From the NCBI GenBank assembly GCA_905373195.1, contig CAJPSG010000024.1:1-8623 (forward strand): 8,623 bases of DNA, in the 5' to 3' direction. Numbering within the stretch: position 1 is the first letter of the stretch; each line of letters starts with the position of its first letter. Below are positions 1 to 4,667 of this stretch, one piece after another. Position numbers and translations under genes: made by a program. The stretch comes from Kingella oralis. Its GTDB lineage: Bacteria > Pseudomonadota > Gammaproteobacteria > Burkholderiales > Neisseriaceae. The notes under the pieces were generated by a model. That model was not told the origin of the DNA. It searched no databases and was given only the letters and a program-made list of their open reading frames with translations.

Positions 1-11
1 TTTGCAAAGGT

Positions 12-23
12 TTCAGGCTGCCT
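12..23 (-). repeat. DNA uptake sequence, exact copy
   Basis: Exact copy of TTCAGGCTGCCT, the complement of AGGCAGCCTGAA. It lies just upstream of the hchA fragment, inside the reading frame that runs open to the left edge. Confidence 0.85.
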
Positions 24-42
24 TCGGCGACAGCCGGAACCG

Positions 43-603
43 ATGCGTGGGCAGCAAGTGCCCACCCTACCTCGCTACGCCGAATACCTGCCCAAGCTCG
101 ACAAACCCGCGCGCCTTGCCGACATTTTGGACGAAGTAACCGCGCCCGATTCGCCCTATATCGCCGTGCTGATTCCCGGCGGCCACGGCGCGTTCAATAA
201 ACTGCCTGAAAGCCGCGACATGCAGCGCCTGCTGGATTGGGCGTTGGCAAACGACAAATTCATCATCACCCTGTGCCACGGCCCTGCGGCATTGGCGGCG
301 GCTGGTGTAGGTCGCGCCGATAGCGAGTTCCCGTTCAAAGGCTACGAGAGCTGTGCGTGTTCCCCCGACGCCTTGGACGAAGGCGCGAATCTGGACATCG
401 GCTATATGCCCGGCAAACTGCCGTGGCTCTTGGCCAAACGCCTGGAAGAGCTGGGCATGGTGGTGAAAAACAGCAAAACCAGCATCGCCGGCAGCGTGCA
501 CAAAGACCGCCGCCTGCTCACCGGCGACAGCCCCTTGGCGGGCAACGCGCTGGGCATTTTGGCGGCAGACGAGCTGCTCAAAGCCGTTGGCGCGGCAGCG
601 TAA
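43..603 (+). CDS. hchA: Hsp31/HchA-type protein deglycase, N-terminus missing or replaced
   Basis: This is the C-terminal two thirds of an Hsp31 (HchA) member of the DJ-1/PfpI superfamily. Such proteins repair glyoxal- and methylglyoxal-modified proteins and have chaperone activity in the cytoplasm. Visible motifs, numbered from the ATG at 43: PGGHG (45-49), the nucleophile elbow CHGPA with Cys78, GYMPG (120-124), VHKDRRLLTGDSP (152-164), and an end GxLAADELL like E. coli HchA. Recognisable homology begins only near residue 11. E. coli HchA has about 283 residues, so roughly 120 N-terminal residues are absent, including the region of the catalytic Glu and metal ligands. Codons 1-10 come from an inverted repeat, and no convincing ribosome binding site precedes the ATG. 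The frame stays open to the left window edge, so the gene may continue upstream with an in-frame repeat insertion. Otherwise it is a 5'-truncated, probably inactive copy. The family call is sure; the start is not. Confidence 0.8.
   Translation: MRGQQVPTLPRYAEYLPKLDKPARLADILDEVTAPDSPYIAVLIPGGHGAFNKLPESRDMQRLLDWALANDKFIITLCHGPAALAAAGVGRADSEFPFKGYESCACSPDALDEGANLDIGYMPGKLPWLLAKRLEELGMVVKNSKTSIAGSVHKDRRLLTGDSPLAGNALGILAADELLKAVGAAA
47..65. repeat. Short inverted repeat of the GTGGGCA...TGCCCAC type
   Basis: GTGGGCA (47-53) and TGCCCAC (59-65) form a perfect 7-bp stem with a 5-base loop, followed by CCTAC. Elements of this GTAGGGTGGGCA form are common between genes in Neisseriaceae (from memory). 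Here the element supplies codons 2-9 of the hchA reading frame, so it marks where homologous coding sequence gives way to repeat DNA. Confidence 0.6.
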
Positions 604-660
604 TCCGCACACGATAAAGGCAGCCTGAAAAGCCGAAACACGCTTTTCAGGCTGCCTTTG
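581..660 (+). repeat. 80-bp direct repeat, copy 1 (3' end of hchA plus terminator)
   Basis: Bases 581-660 match 2561-2640 at 74 of 80 positions in the same orientation, offset 1980. This copy contains the last seven codons and stop of the hchA fragment and the hairpin after it. Similarity ends abruptly upstream of about 581, so the two copies probably share a recent common origin. The repeats bracket katA and its leader ORF. Confidence 0.9.
616..659. terminator. Bidirectional terminator made of paired uptake sequences
   Basis: A perfect 18-bp stem (616-633 with 642-659, loop 634-641) is formed by inverted uptake sequences at 618-629 and 646-657. It lies between the convergent hchA fragment (stop 601-603) and katA (stop 699-701) and can serve both. 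T-runs beside the stem are short. An almost identical hairpin occurs at 2596-2639. Confidence 0.75.
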
Positions 661-698
661 TTTGCATGAGCTGTCTTTTCTGGCTGCCCTATTCTGCC

Positions 699-2210
699 TT
701 ACAGCAGGCCGGGCTGACCCAATGCCGGATCGCTGGCACGGGCGGCTTCGGCATCCGCCACGCTCAAGCCCAATGCTCGGGCAACGCCTTCTGCGTAGTC
801 GGGATGACAACGGGCGCAGTTGCGGATGTGGCGGTATTTGATGAAGTCCGGCGCGTCGCCCATTGCGGCGGCGGTGTTGGCGAACAAGGCTTGTTTTTGC
901 TCGTCGCTCATCCGTTCAAACAAGGCGCGCGGCTGGCTGAAGTAGTCGGCGTCGTCTTCGCGGTAGTTCCAATGCGCGGCGTCGCCGTTGATTTTCAAAG
1001 GCGGCTCGGCGTATTGCGCCTGCTCCTGCCATTGGCCGAAGCTGTTGGGCTCGTAGTGGATGGCGGAGCCGTAGTTGCCGTCGGCGCGGCCTTGGCCGTC
1101 GCGGGCGTTGCTGTGCACGGGGCAGCGCGGTCGGTTTACCGGAATCTGGTGGTGGTTTACGCCCAAGCGATAACGCTGCGCGTCGGCGTAGTTAAAGAGG
1201 CGCGCCTGCAACATGCGGTCGGGCGAGACGCTGATGCCGGGCACGAGATTGCTCGGCGCGAAGGCGGATTGTTCGACGTCGGCGAAGAAGTTTTCCGGAT
1301 TTTTGTTGAGCTCAAACTCACCCACTTCAATCAGCGGATAGTCTTTTTTCGGCCAGATTTTGGTCAGGTCAAACGGGTGGTACGGTACTTTTTCGGCGTC
1401 TGCTTCGGGCATGATTTGCACGTACATCGTCCATTTCGGGAAGTCGCCGCGCTCGATGGCTTCATAAAGGTCGCGCTGGTGGCTTTCGCGGTCGTCAGCA
1501 ATGATGGCGGCGGCTTCGGCGTTGGTCAGGTTTTTGATGCCTTGTTGGGTGCGGAAGTGGAATTTCACCCAAAAACGCTCGTTTTGCGCGTTGATAAAGC
1601 TGTAAGTGTGCGAGCCGAAGCCGTGCATGTGGCGGTAGCTGGCGGGGATGCCGCGATCGCTCATCACGATGGTCACTTGGTGGAAGGCTTCGGGCAGCAG
1701 CGTCCAGAAATCCCAGTTGTTCGTTGCCGAGCGCATATTGGTGCGCGGGTCGCGTTTTACCGCTTTGTTCAAATCGGGGAATTTGCGTGGGTCGCGCAGG
1801 AAGAAGACCGGCGTGTTATTGCCGACCATGTCCCAGTTGCCTTCTTCGGTGTAAAACTTCAGCGCAAAGCCGCGGATGTCGCGCTCGGCATCGGCCGCGC
1901 CACGCTCGCCGGCAACGGTGGTGAAGCGGGCGAACATTTCGGTTTTTTTGCCGATTTCGCTGAAGATTTTGGCGCGGGTGTATTGGGTGATGTCGTGGGT
2001 AACGGTAAACGTGCCAAACGCGCCCGAGCCTTTGGCGTGCATACGCCGCTCGGGGATGACTTCGCGCACGAAGTTGGCGAGTTTTTCGTTTAGCCACAAA
2101 TCCTGCGCCAGCAAAGGGCCGCGCGGTCCGGCGGTCATGGAGTTTTGGTTATCGACAACGGGCGCGCCGTTGTTCATGGTCAGGTGGGTTACGGGGTATT
2201 TATTCATCAT
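699..2210 (-). CDS. katA: Monofunctional heme catalase KatA
   Basis: Small-subunit catalase of 503 residues, the usual length for clade 3 enzymes. It converts hydrogen peroxide to water and oxygen in the cytoplasm as a heme b tetramer. The catalytic His58 sits in [14 protein letters not shown], Asn131 in VGNNTP, and the proximal heme ligand Tyr341 in [14 protein letters not shown]. The fold runs complete from the N-terminal arm ([10 protein letters not shown]) to the C-terminal helices. Two ATGs are in tandem (2210 and 2207). An AAGGA lies 5 bases before the first and 8 before the second, so either may be used. The stop codon of a 28-codon ORF overlaps this ribosome binding site, which suggests translational coupling. 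One oddity is a CxxCH motif near the C-terminus (465-469), where relatives usually have CxxADP. A possible control element lies at 2376-2388. The gene is flanked by 80-bp direct repeats. Confidence 0.97.
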   Translation of the reverse strand: MMNKYPVTHLTMNNGAPVVDNQNSMTAGPRGPLLAQDLWLNEKLANFVREVIPERRMHAKGSGAFGTFTVTHDITQYTRAKIFSEIGKKTEMFARFTTVAGERGAADAERDIRGFALKFYTEEGNWDMVGNNTPVFFLRDPRKFPDLNKAVKRDPRTNMRSATNNWDFWTLLPEAFHQVTIVMSDRGIPASYRHMHGFGSHTYSFINAQNERFWVKFHFRTQQGIKNLTNAEAAAIIADDRESHQRDLYEAIERGDFPKWTMYVQIMPEADAEKVPYHPFDLTKIWPKKDYPLIEVGEFELNKNPENFFADVEQSAFAPSNLVPGISVSPDRMLQARLFNYADAQRYRLGVNHHQIPVNRPRCPVHSNARDGQGRADGNYGSAIHYEPNSFGQWQEQAQYAEPPLKINGDAAHWNYREDDADYFSQPRALFERMSDEQKQALFANTAAAMGDAPDFIKYRHIRNCARCHPDYAEGVARALGLSVADAEAARASDPALGQPGLL

Positions 2211-2217
2211 GGTTTCC

Positions 2218-2304
2218 TTATTTGTTGGCGGATTGTTGGTTCATTTGGCGGAAGGCGTATTCGTAGCCGGTTTCGCAGCGTTCATAAAGTTCATGGATGG
2301 GCAT
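2218..2304 (-). CDS. 28-residue leader peptide ORF upstream of katA
   Basis: On the minus strand an ATG at 2304 opens a 28-codon frame reading [20 protein letters not shown], then MNQQSANK and TAA at 2218-2220. An AAAGGAA lies 6 bases before the ATG, a better ribosome site than many genes in this window have. The stop overlaps the katA Shine-Dalgarno (TAAGGA), and katA starts 7 bases after it, so ribosomes finishing here could load onto katA. The frame lies downstream of the predicted katA promoter (2356-2384), so both would share one transcript. I do not recognise the peptide. It is polar and aromatic, with one Cys and no signal or membrane segment. It could be a true small protein or a regulatory leader. 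Translation is inferred from signals only. Confidence 0.6.
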   Translation of the reverse strand: MPIHELYERCETGYEYAFRQMNQQSANK

Positions 2305-2355
2305 GGTTGGTTCCTTTCATAGCGGGTTGTATGCAGCAGAGCTGCGATGGGGCGG

Positions 2356-2384
2356 AATATAAATTTAAATAAAAACTATCGCAA
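2356..2384 (-). promoter_or_regulatory. Predicted sigma70 promoter of katA and its leader ORF
   Basis: Reading leftward, TTGCGA (2379-2384) and TATATT (2356-2361) are separated by exactly 17 bases. They match the sigma70 -35 at 4 of 6 and -10 at 5 of 6 positions. Transcription would start near 2349, about 45 bases before the leader ORF ATG. The surrounding DNA is AT-rich. Confidence 0.6.
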
Positions 2385-2388
2385 CTAT
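2376..2388 (-). promoter_or_regulatory. Tandem ATAG element over the katA -35
   Basis: On the minus strand ATAGTTGCGATAG has two ATAG tetrads starting 9 bases apart, over and just upstream of the predicted -35. Such placement suits a regulator, but the spacing does not fit the usual OxyR pattern. Assignment is tentative. Confidence 0.3.
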
Positions 2389-2420
2389 GTTTTCAATTTG
2401 TTTAATTAAACGCGCAATAA

Positions 2421-2467
2421 AAAAGGCAGCCTGAAAGCCGTTCCATGCGGCTTTCAGGCTGCCTTTT
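2421..2467 (-). terminator. Rho-independent terminator for leftward transcription
   Basis: A perfect 20-bp stem (2421-2440 with 2448-2467, loop 2441-2447) contains uptake sequences at 2424-2435 and 2453-2464. On the minus strand it is followed by a T-run (TTTTTTATT). It would stop transcripts from the oxidoreductase at 2701-3714 before they reach katA, keeping the two units separate. Confidence 0.75.
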
Positions 2468-2506
2468 GCCTTGCTGATCCATGCAAAGCAAGGTAGCAGC
2501 CCGTAG

Positions 2507-2526
2507 GTCGGATACTCGTATCCAAC
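2507..2526. repeat. Short inverted repeat GTCGGATAC/GTATCCAAC
   Basis: Two 9-base arms with one mismatch, separated by TC, lie in the katA-oxidoreductase gap. The preceding CGTAG and the arms match the CGTAGGTCGGATAC...GTATCC type of small intergenic repeat that I recall from Neisseriaceae. The rest of 2468-2560 shows no gene. Confidence 0.5.
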
Positions 2527-2560
2527 GTTTTTCTGTAAGGGGAATCCCAACCCGCACAAG

Positions 2561-2640
2561 CAGCCGCTGGCACGGCAGAGTAATCCGCACACGATAAAGG
2601 CAGCCTGAAAAGCCAAAACACGCTTTTCAGGCTGCCTTTT
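2561..2640 (+). repeat. 80-bp direct repeat, copy 2 (remnant of the hchA 3' end)
   Basis: This copy matches 581-660 at 74 of 80 positions. It keeps the last codons of hchA in frame with the TAA at 2581-2583, followed by the paired uptake sequences (2598-2609 and 2626-2637) with an 18-bp stem at 2596-2613 and 2622-2639. No hchA coding sequence is recognisable upstream. It looks like a remnant of a second hchA end or a duplication product. The hairpin can still act as a terminator for the oxidoreductase, and a T-run (to 2641) follows it on the + strand. Confidence 0.85.
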
Positions 2641-2661
2641 TACGATGAATCGGGATTGGTT

Positions 2662-2673
2662 TTCAGGCTGCCT
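2662..2673 (-). repeat. DNA uptake sequence, single copy
   Basis: Exact TTCAGGCTGCCT 27 bases downstream of the oxidoreductase stop codon. No inverted partner sits close by, although the paired element at 2598-2637 is nearby. Confidence 0.85.
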
Positions 2674-2700
2674 TCTGTGCATCCCGCGCCATTTACCCAA

Positions 2701-3714
2701 TCACCACCCCGCCAGCACCACCTTACCCACCATATCCCCGCGTTCCACCATCTGATGGGCGCGGCGCAGGTTGGCGGCGTTGATGCCGTCGATAATGTGC
2801 GTGGCGGTGGTTTTCAGACGACCCTCATCAACCAGTTGCGCCACTTTGGCGAGGATTTCGCCCTGCCGCGCGATGTCGGCGGTTTCGCGCAGGGGGCGGG
2901 TGAACATAAATTCCCAATGCAGCGAAATGCTCTTGCCTTTCAGAGGATTGGCATCGAGTGCGGCGGGGTCGTCAATCAGCGCGATGCGGCCTTGCGGGGC
3001 AAGCAGTTCCGCCAGTTGCGGCAGGTAATGTTCGGTATGGCTGGTGGAAAACGCCCACGAGGGTGCGCCGATGCCGAGTTTTTCCACCTGTTCGGGCAGG
3101 CTGTGGTGATGGTTAATCACAAAATCCGCGCCGAGGCGGCGCAGCCATGCTTCGCTCTCGGGACGGGAGGCGGTGGCGATGATTTGAATGTCGGTGAGCG
3201 TTTTCAGCAGCTGCACGGCAATCGAGCCGACCCCGCCCGCGCCGCCCACCAGCAGCAGGGTGCGACTGCCGCCTGCCACGGGTTTGTTTACGTCGAGGCG
3301 GTCAAACAGCGTTTCCCACGCGGTGAGCGCGGTAAGCGGCAGCGCGGCGGCTTGGGCGAAATCGAGCGTGCGCGGTTTTTGGGCGGCGATGCGGCTGTCC
3401 ACCGCCTGCAACTGGGCATACGAGCCCTGACGGTTGATGGCGCCCGCGTAATACACCTCGTCGCCCGCCGCAAAGCCGCGCACTGCGCTGCCGACGGCTT
3501 TGACCACGCCCGCCGCGTCCCAGCCCAACACGCGGTACTGCCCTTCGGCAGGCGTGTGCGCGGCGCGGACTTTCACGTCGGCGGGATTGACCGACACGGC
3601 ATACACTTCCACCAACAAATCGTGCGGCTTGGGTTCGGGCGCGGGCAATTCGATGTCCAACAGGCAGTTTTCATCGCTGACGGGCAGCGGGCGGTTGAAG
3701 CCGACGGCTTTCAT
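2701..3714 (-). CDS. Zinc-less alcohol dehydrogenase / quinone oxidoreductase family protein
   Basis: A 337-residue medium-chain dehydrogenase/reductase, probably a cytoplasmic NAD(P)H-dependent reductase of quinones or alpha,beta-unsaturated carbonyls. The N-terminal GroES-like domain carries SVNPADVKVR (41-50) and GWDAAGVV (64-71). The Rossmann motif VGGAGGVGSIAVQLLK is at 156-171. The cysteine cluster for structural zinc is absent, which fits the 'zinc-binding alcohol dehydrogenase family' group of COG0604. The ORF could start at 3753, but the ATG at 3714 is preferred. It has GGAG 9 bases upstream, gives the family's usual MKAVGF start, and the 3753 ATG lies inside the predicted -10. Divergence from an HxlR-type regulator repeats the E. 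coli qorB/qorR arrangement and suggests quinone or electrophile induction. Exact substrate unknown. Confidence 0.88.
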   Translation of the reverse strand: MKAVGFNRPLPVSDENCLLDIELPAPEPKPHDLLVEVYAVSVNPADVKVRAAHTPAEGQYRVLGWDAAGVVKAVGSAVRGFAAGDEVYYAGAINRQGSYAQLQAVDSRIAAQKPRTLDFAQAAALPLTALTAWETLFDRLDVNKPVAGGSRTLLLVGGAGGVGSIAVQLLKTLTDIQIIATASRPESEAWLRRLGADFVINHHHSLPEQVEKLGIGAPSWAFSTSHTEHYLPQLAELLAPQGRIALIDDPAALDANPLKGKSISLHWEFMFTRPLRETADIARQGEILAKVAQLVDEGRLKTTATHIIDGINAANLRRAHQMVERGDMVGKVVLAGW

Positions 3715-3748
3715 TTGCGGTTTCTCCGATTGTGAAAAAGACGCGGGC

Positions 3749-3777
3749 ATCATAAGATAAAGGCGCGAACTTGTTAA
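3749..3777 (-). promoter_or_regulatory. Predicted sigma70 promoter of the oxidoreductase
   Basis: Reading leftward, TTAACA (3772-3777) and TATGAT (3749-3754) are separated by 17 bases and each matches consensus at 5 of 6. The start point would fall near 3742, leaving a leader of about 27 bases before the ATG at 3714. This supports that start over 3753. Confidence 0.65.
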
Positions 3778-3815
3778 GAAGGCACTTATTTTTCAGCAGG
3801 TTACTTATAAGATAC
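3752..3815. promoter_or_regulatory. Candidate operator region: repeated ATAAG/CTTAT half-sites
   Basis: ATAAGATA occurs at 3752-3759 and again at 3807-3814. CTTAT occurs at 3785-3789 and 3804-3808, so CTTATAAG (3804-3811) is a perfect palindrome inside a partly symmetric 16-mer (3800-3815). The left copy overlaps the oxidoreductase -10 and spacer. The arrangement suits binding by the dimeric HxlR regulator encoded next door, but this is inferred from position and symmetry only. Confidence 0.45.
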
Positions 3816-3821
3816 TGCAAA

Positions 3822-3833
3822 AGGCAGCCTGAA
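3822..3833 (+). repeat. DNA uptake sequence, single copy
   Basis: Exact AGGCAGCCTGAA in the leader of the HxlR-family gene, 42 bases before its ATG. A sequence of another uptake dialect follows at 3842-3853. Confidence 0.85.
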
Positions 3834-3841
3834 AAAGCGAA

Positions 3842-3853
3842 ACGTCGTCTGAA
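3842..3853 (+). repeat. Uptake-sequence-like 12-mer of a different dialect
   Basis: ACGTCGTCTGAA differs at one base from AGGTCGTCTGAA, which I recall as the dialect of the Neisseria mucosa group. It shares the CTGAA core with the local form but not the CAGC part. It is the only such copy I see in the window. Confidence 0.4.
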
Positions 3854-3875
3854 ACCGTTTTCAAAGGAACAAATC

Positions 3876-4226
3876 ATGGGCAAAACCGCACACACCGCAT
3901 TCGACTGCGCCGAGGGCTGCTCGGTGGAAGCCACGCTGGCCGTTATCGGCGGCAAATGGAAAGGCACAATACTCTACCGCCTGCATACCGACGGCGTGCT
4001 GCGTTTTAACGAAATCCGCCGCATCCTGCCCGCCGTGTCGCAACGCACGCTCACCGCGCAACTTCGCGCCTTGGAAGCCGACGGCATCATCGAGCGCACC
4101 GTCTATGCCGAAGTGCCGCCGCGCGTGGAATACCGCCTGAGCGCCTACGGGCAGACGCTTGCGCCCGTGCTGCTGGCGTTAAAAGCATGGGGCGACGGGC
4201 ATAAGGCGCGGTCAGAGGCAGCCTGA
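3876..4226 (+). CDS. HxlR-family winged-helix transcriptional regulator
   Basis: A 116-residue HxlR/DUF24 regulator, the typical length. These bind DNA as dimers and often respond to quinones, aldehydes or disulfide stress. Cys15 stands in the conserved place directly before the (S/P)VEATL motif, where YodB- and HypR-type sensors have their reactive Cys. A second Cys is at 11. [10 protein letters not shown] (24-33) opens the winged helix, the recognition helix is near 55-66, and the wing is at [13 protein letters not shown] (80-92). The ORF is open upstream to 3771, but the ATG at 3876 has AAAGGAAC 8 bases before it and gives the family's normal N-terminus. The gene is divergent from the oxidoreductase, so it probably controls it and itself. 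Its TGA stop (4224-4226) lies within a DNA uptake sequence, which also encodes the last residues. Confidence 0.93.
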   Translation: MGKTAHTAFDCAEGCSVEATLAVIGGKWKGTILYRLHTDGVLRFNEIRRILPAVSQRTLTAQLRALEADGIIERTVYAEVPPRVEYRLSAYGQTLAPVLLALKAWGDGHKARSEAA

Positions 4227-4264
4227 AAAGGCAAAACCCCGCCTGATGCGCTTTCAGGCTGCCC
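4216..4264. terminator. Paired uptake sequences overlapping the regulator's stop codon
   Basis: An exact AGGCAGCCTGAA (4216-4227) and an 11/12 inverted copy (4253-4264) can form a 12-bp stem (4217-4228 with 4252-4263) with a 23-base loop. The first copy contains the TGA of the HxlR gene. No T-run follows on the + strand, so termination strength is doubtful. Confidence 0.5.
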
Positions 4265-4322
4265 AAGCGGGCAACGTTCAAAACAAACGGCATGGCGTGT
4301 TTGTTTGCCCTGTCGGAAACAT

Positions 4323-4360
4323 TTTCAGGCTGCCTTAGCGTTCCCAAAGGCAGCCTGAAA
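4323..4360. repeat. Paired uptake sequences, hairpin A
   Basis: TTCAGGCTGCCT (4324-4335) followed by AGGCAGCCTGAA (4348-4359) gives a 14-bp stem (4323-4336 with 4347-4360) and a 10-base loop. The order is opposite to that of the terminator pairs. It closely resembles 4489-4524, including a TTCC(C)AAAGGCAGCC right half. Confidence 0.75.
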
Positions 4361-4488
4361 TCTTTGCCCTCCTCGTTGCCCTGCGCCGTCAGTCTACGAC
4401 CTCCTTGCAACGGTTTCCATCCGCCTCGACAAACGGCTTGCCGCAATGCAGCGGGACAGCTTGAAAAGCAAACCCCAGCCCAATACGT

Positions 4489-4524
4489 TTTCAGGCTGCC
4501 TATCATTCCAAAGGCAGCCTGAAA
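4489..4524. repeat. Paired uptake sequences, hairpin B
   Basis: Uptake copies at 4490-4501 and 4512-4523 form a 13-bp stem (4489-4501 with 4512-4524) with a 10-base loop. Apart from a few loop bases it repeats the element at 4323-4360. Confidence 0.75.
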
Positions 4525-4637
4525 CCTTGCTTTGCCCGACACCCAGCCTGTTTGAAGCGCATCATTTCCGCACGGGCGGGCGTTTGGATAAAATCCGAGC
4601 GACAGATTGTTCTCGCGGGCATAACGGCATTCCTGTT

Positions 4638-4649
4638 TTCAGGCTGCCT
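4638..4649 (-). repeat. DNA uptake sequence, single copy
   Basis: Exact TTCAGGCTGCCT 18 bases downstream of the DUF4198 gene's stop. No hairpin partner is adjacent, so a terminator for that gene is not evident here. Confidence 0.85.
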
Positions 4650-4667
4650 TTTTATCCCATCCGCGCA

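Larger units (their letters stand above)
4265..4667. other. Gene-free stretch rich in uptake sequences
   Basis: About 400 bases between the HxlR gene and the end of the DUF4198 gene hold no ORF with a ribosome site or family likeness. Short open frames here translate the uptake repeats (FSGCL, KGSLK, FRLP) and are not genes. It holds two paired hairpins (4323-4360, 4489-4524), a single uptake sequence (4638-4649), and a decayed copy near 4454-4464. I see no RNA gene. Confidence 0.7.

Noticed and set aside
804..818. Heme c attachment in the catalase (CARCH)
   Set aside because: The protein has no export signal, and cytochrome c maturation happens in the periplasm, so covalent heme here is very unlikely.
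666..2093. Long + strand ORF of 475 codons opposite katA
   Set aside because: It is a GC-skew shadow of the catalase gene. The minus frame has all catalase motifs, and the + frame has no ribosome site or family likeness.
2376..2388. OxyR binding site upstream of katA
   Set aside because: The ATAG tetrads are in direct orientation 9 bases apart, not the ATAG-N7-CTAT arrangement, so an OxyR assignment is not supported.
2656..3735. Long + strand ORF of 359 codons opposite the oxidoreductase
   Set aside because: Shadow of a gene with clear Rossmann and GroES-like motifs on the minus strand; it begins inside an uptake-sequence area.
3715..3753. Upstream start at 3753 for the oxidoreductase
   Set aside because: No Shine-Dalgarno precedes it, it adds 13 atypical residues, and it lies inside the predicted -10, upstream of the likely transcript start.
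4292..4522. Short ORFs in the gene-free stretch
   Set aside because: They translate the uptake repeats (FSGCL, KGSLK, FRLP), lack ribosome sites and have no recognisable family.
4216..4660. CRISPR array
   Set aside because: The repeated 12-mer occurs in both orientations with irregular spacing and across the whole window, which is typical of DNA uptake sequences.
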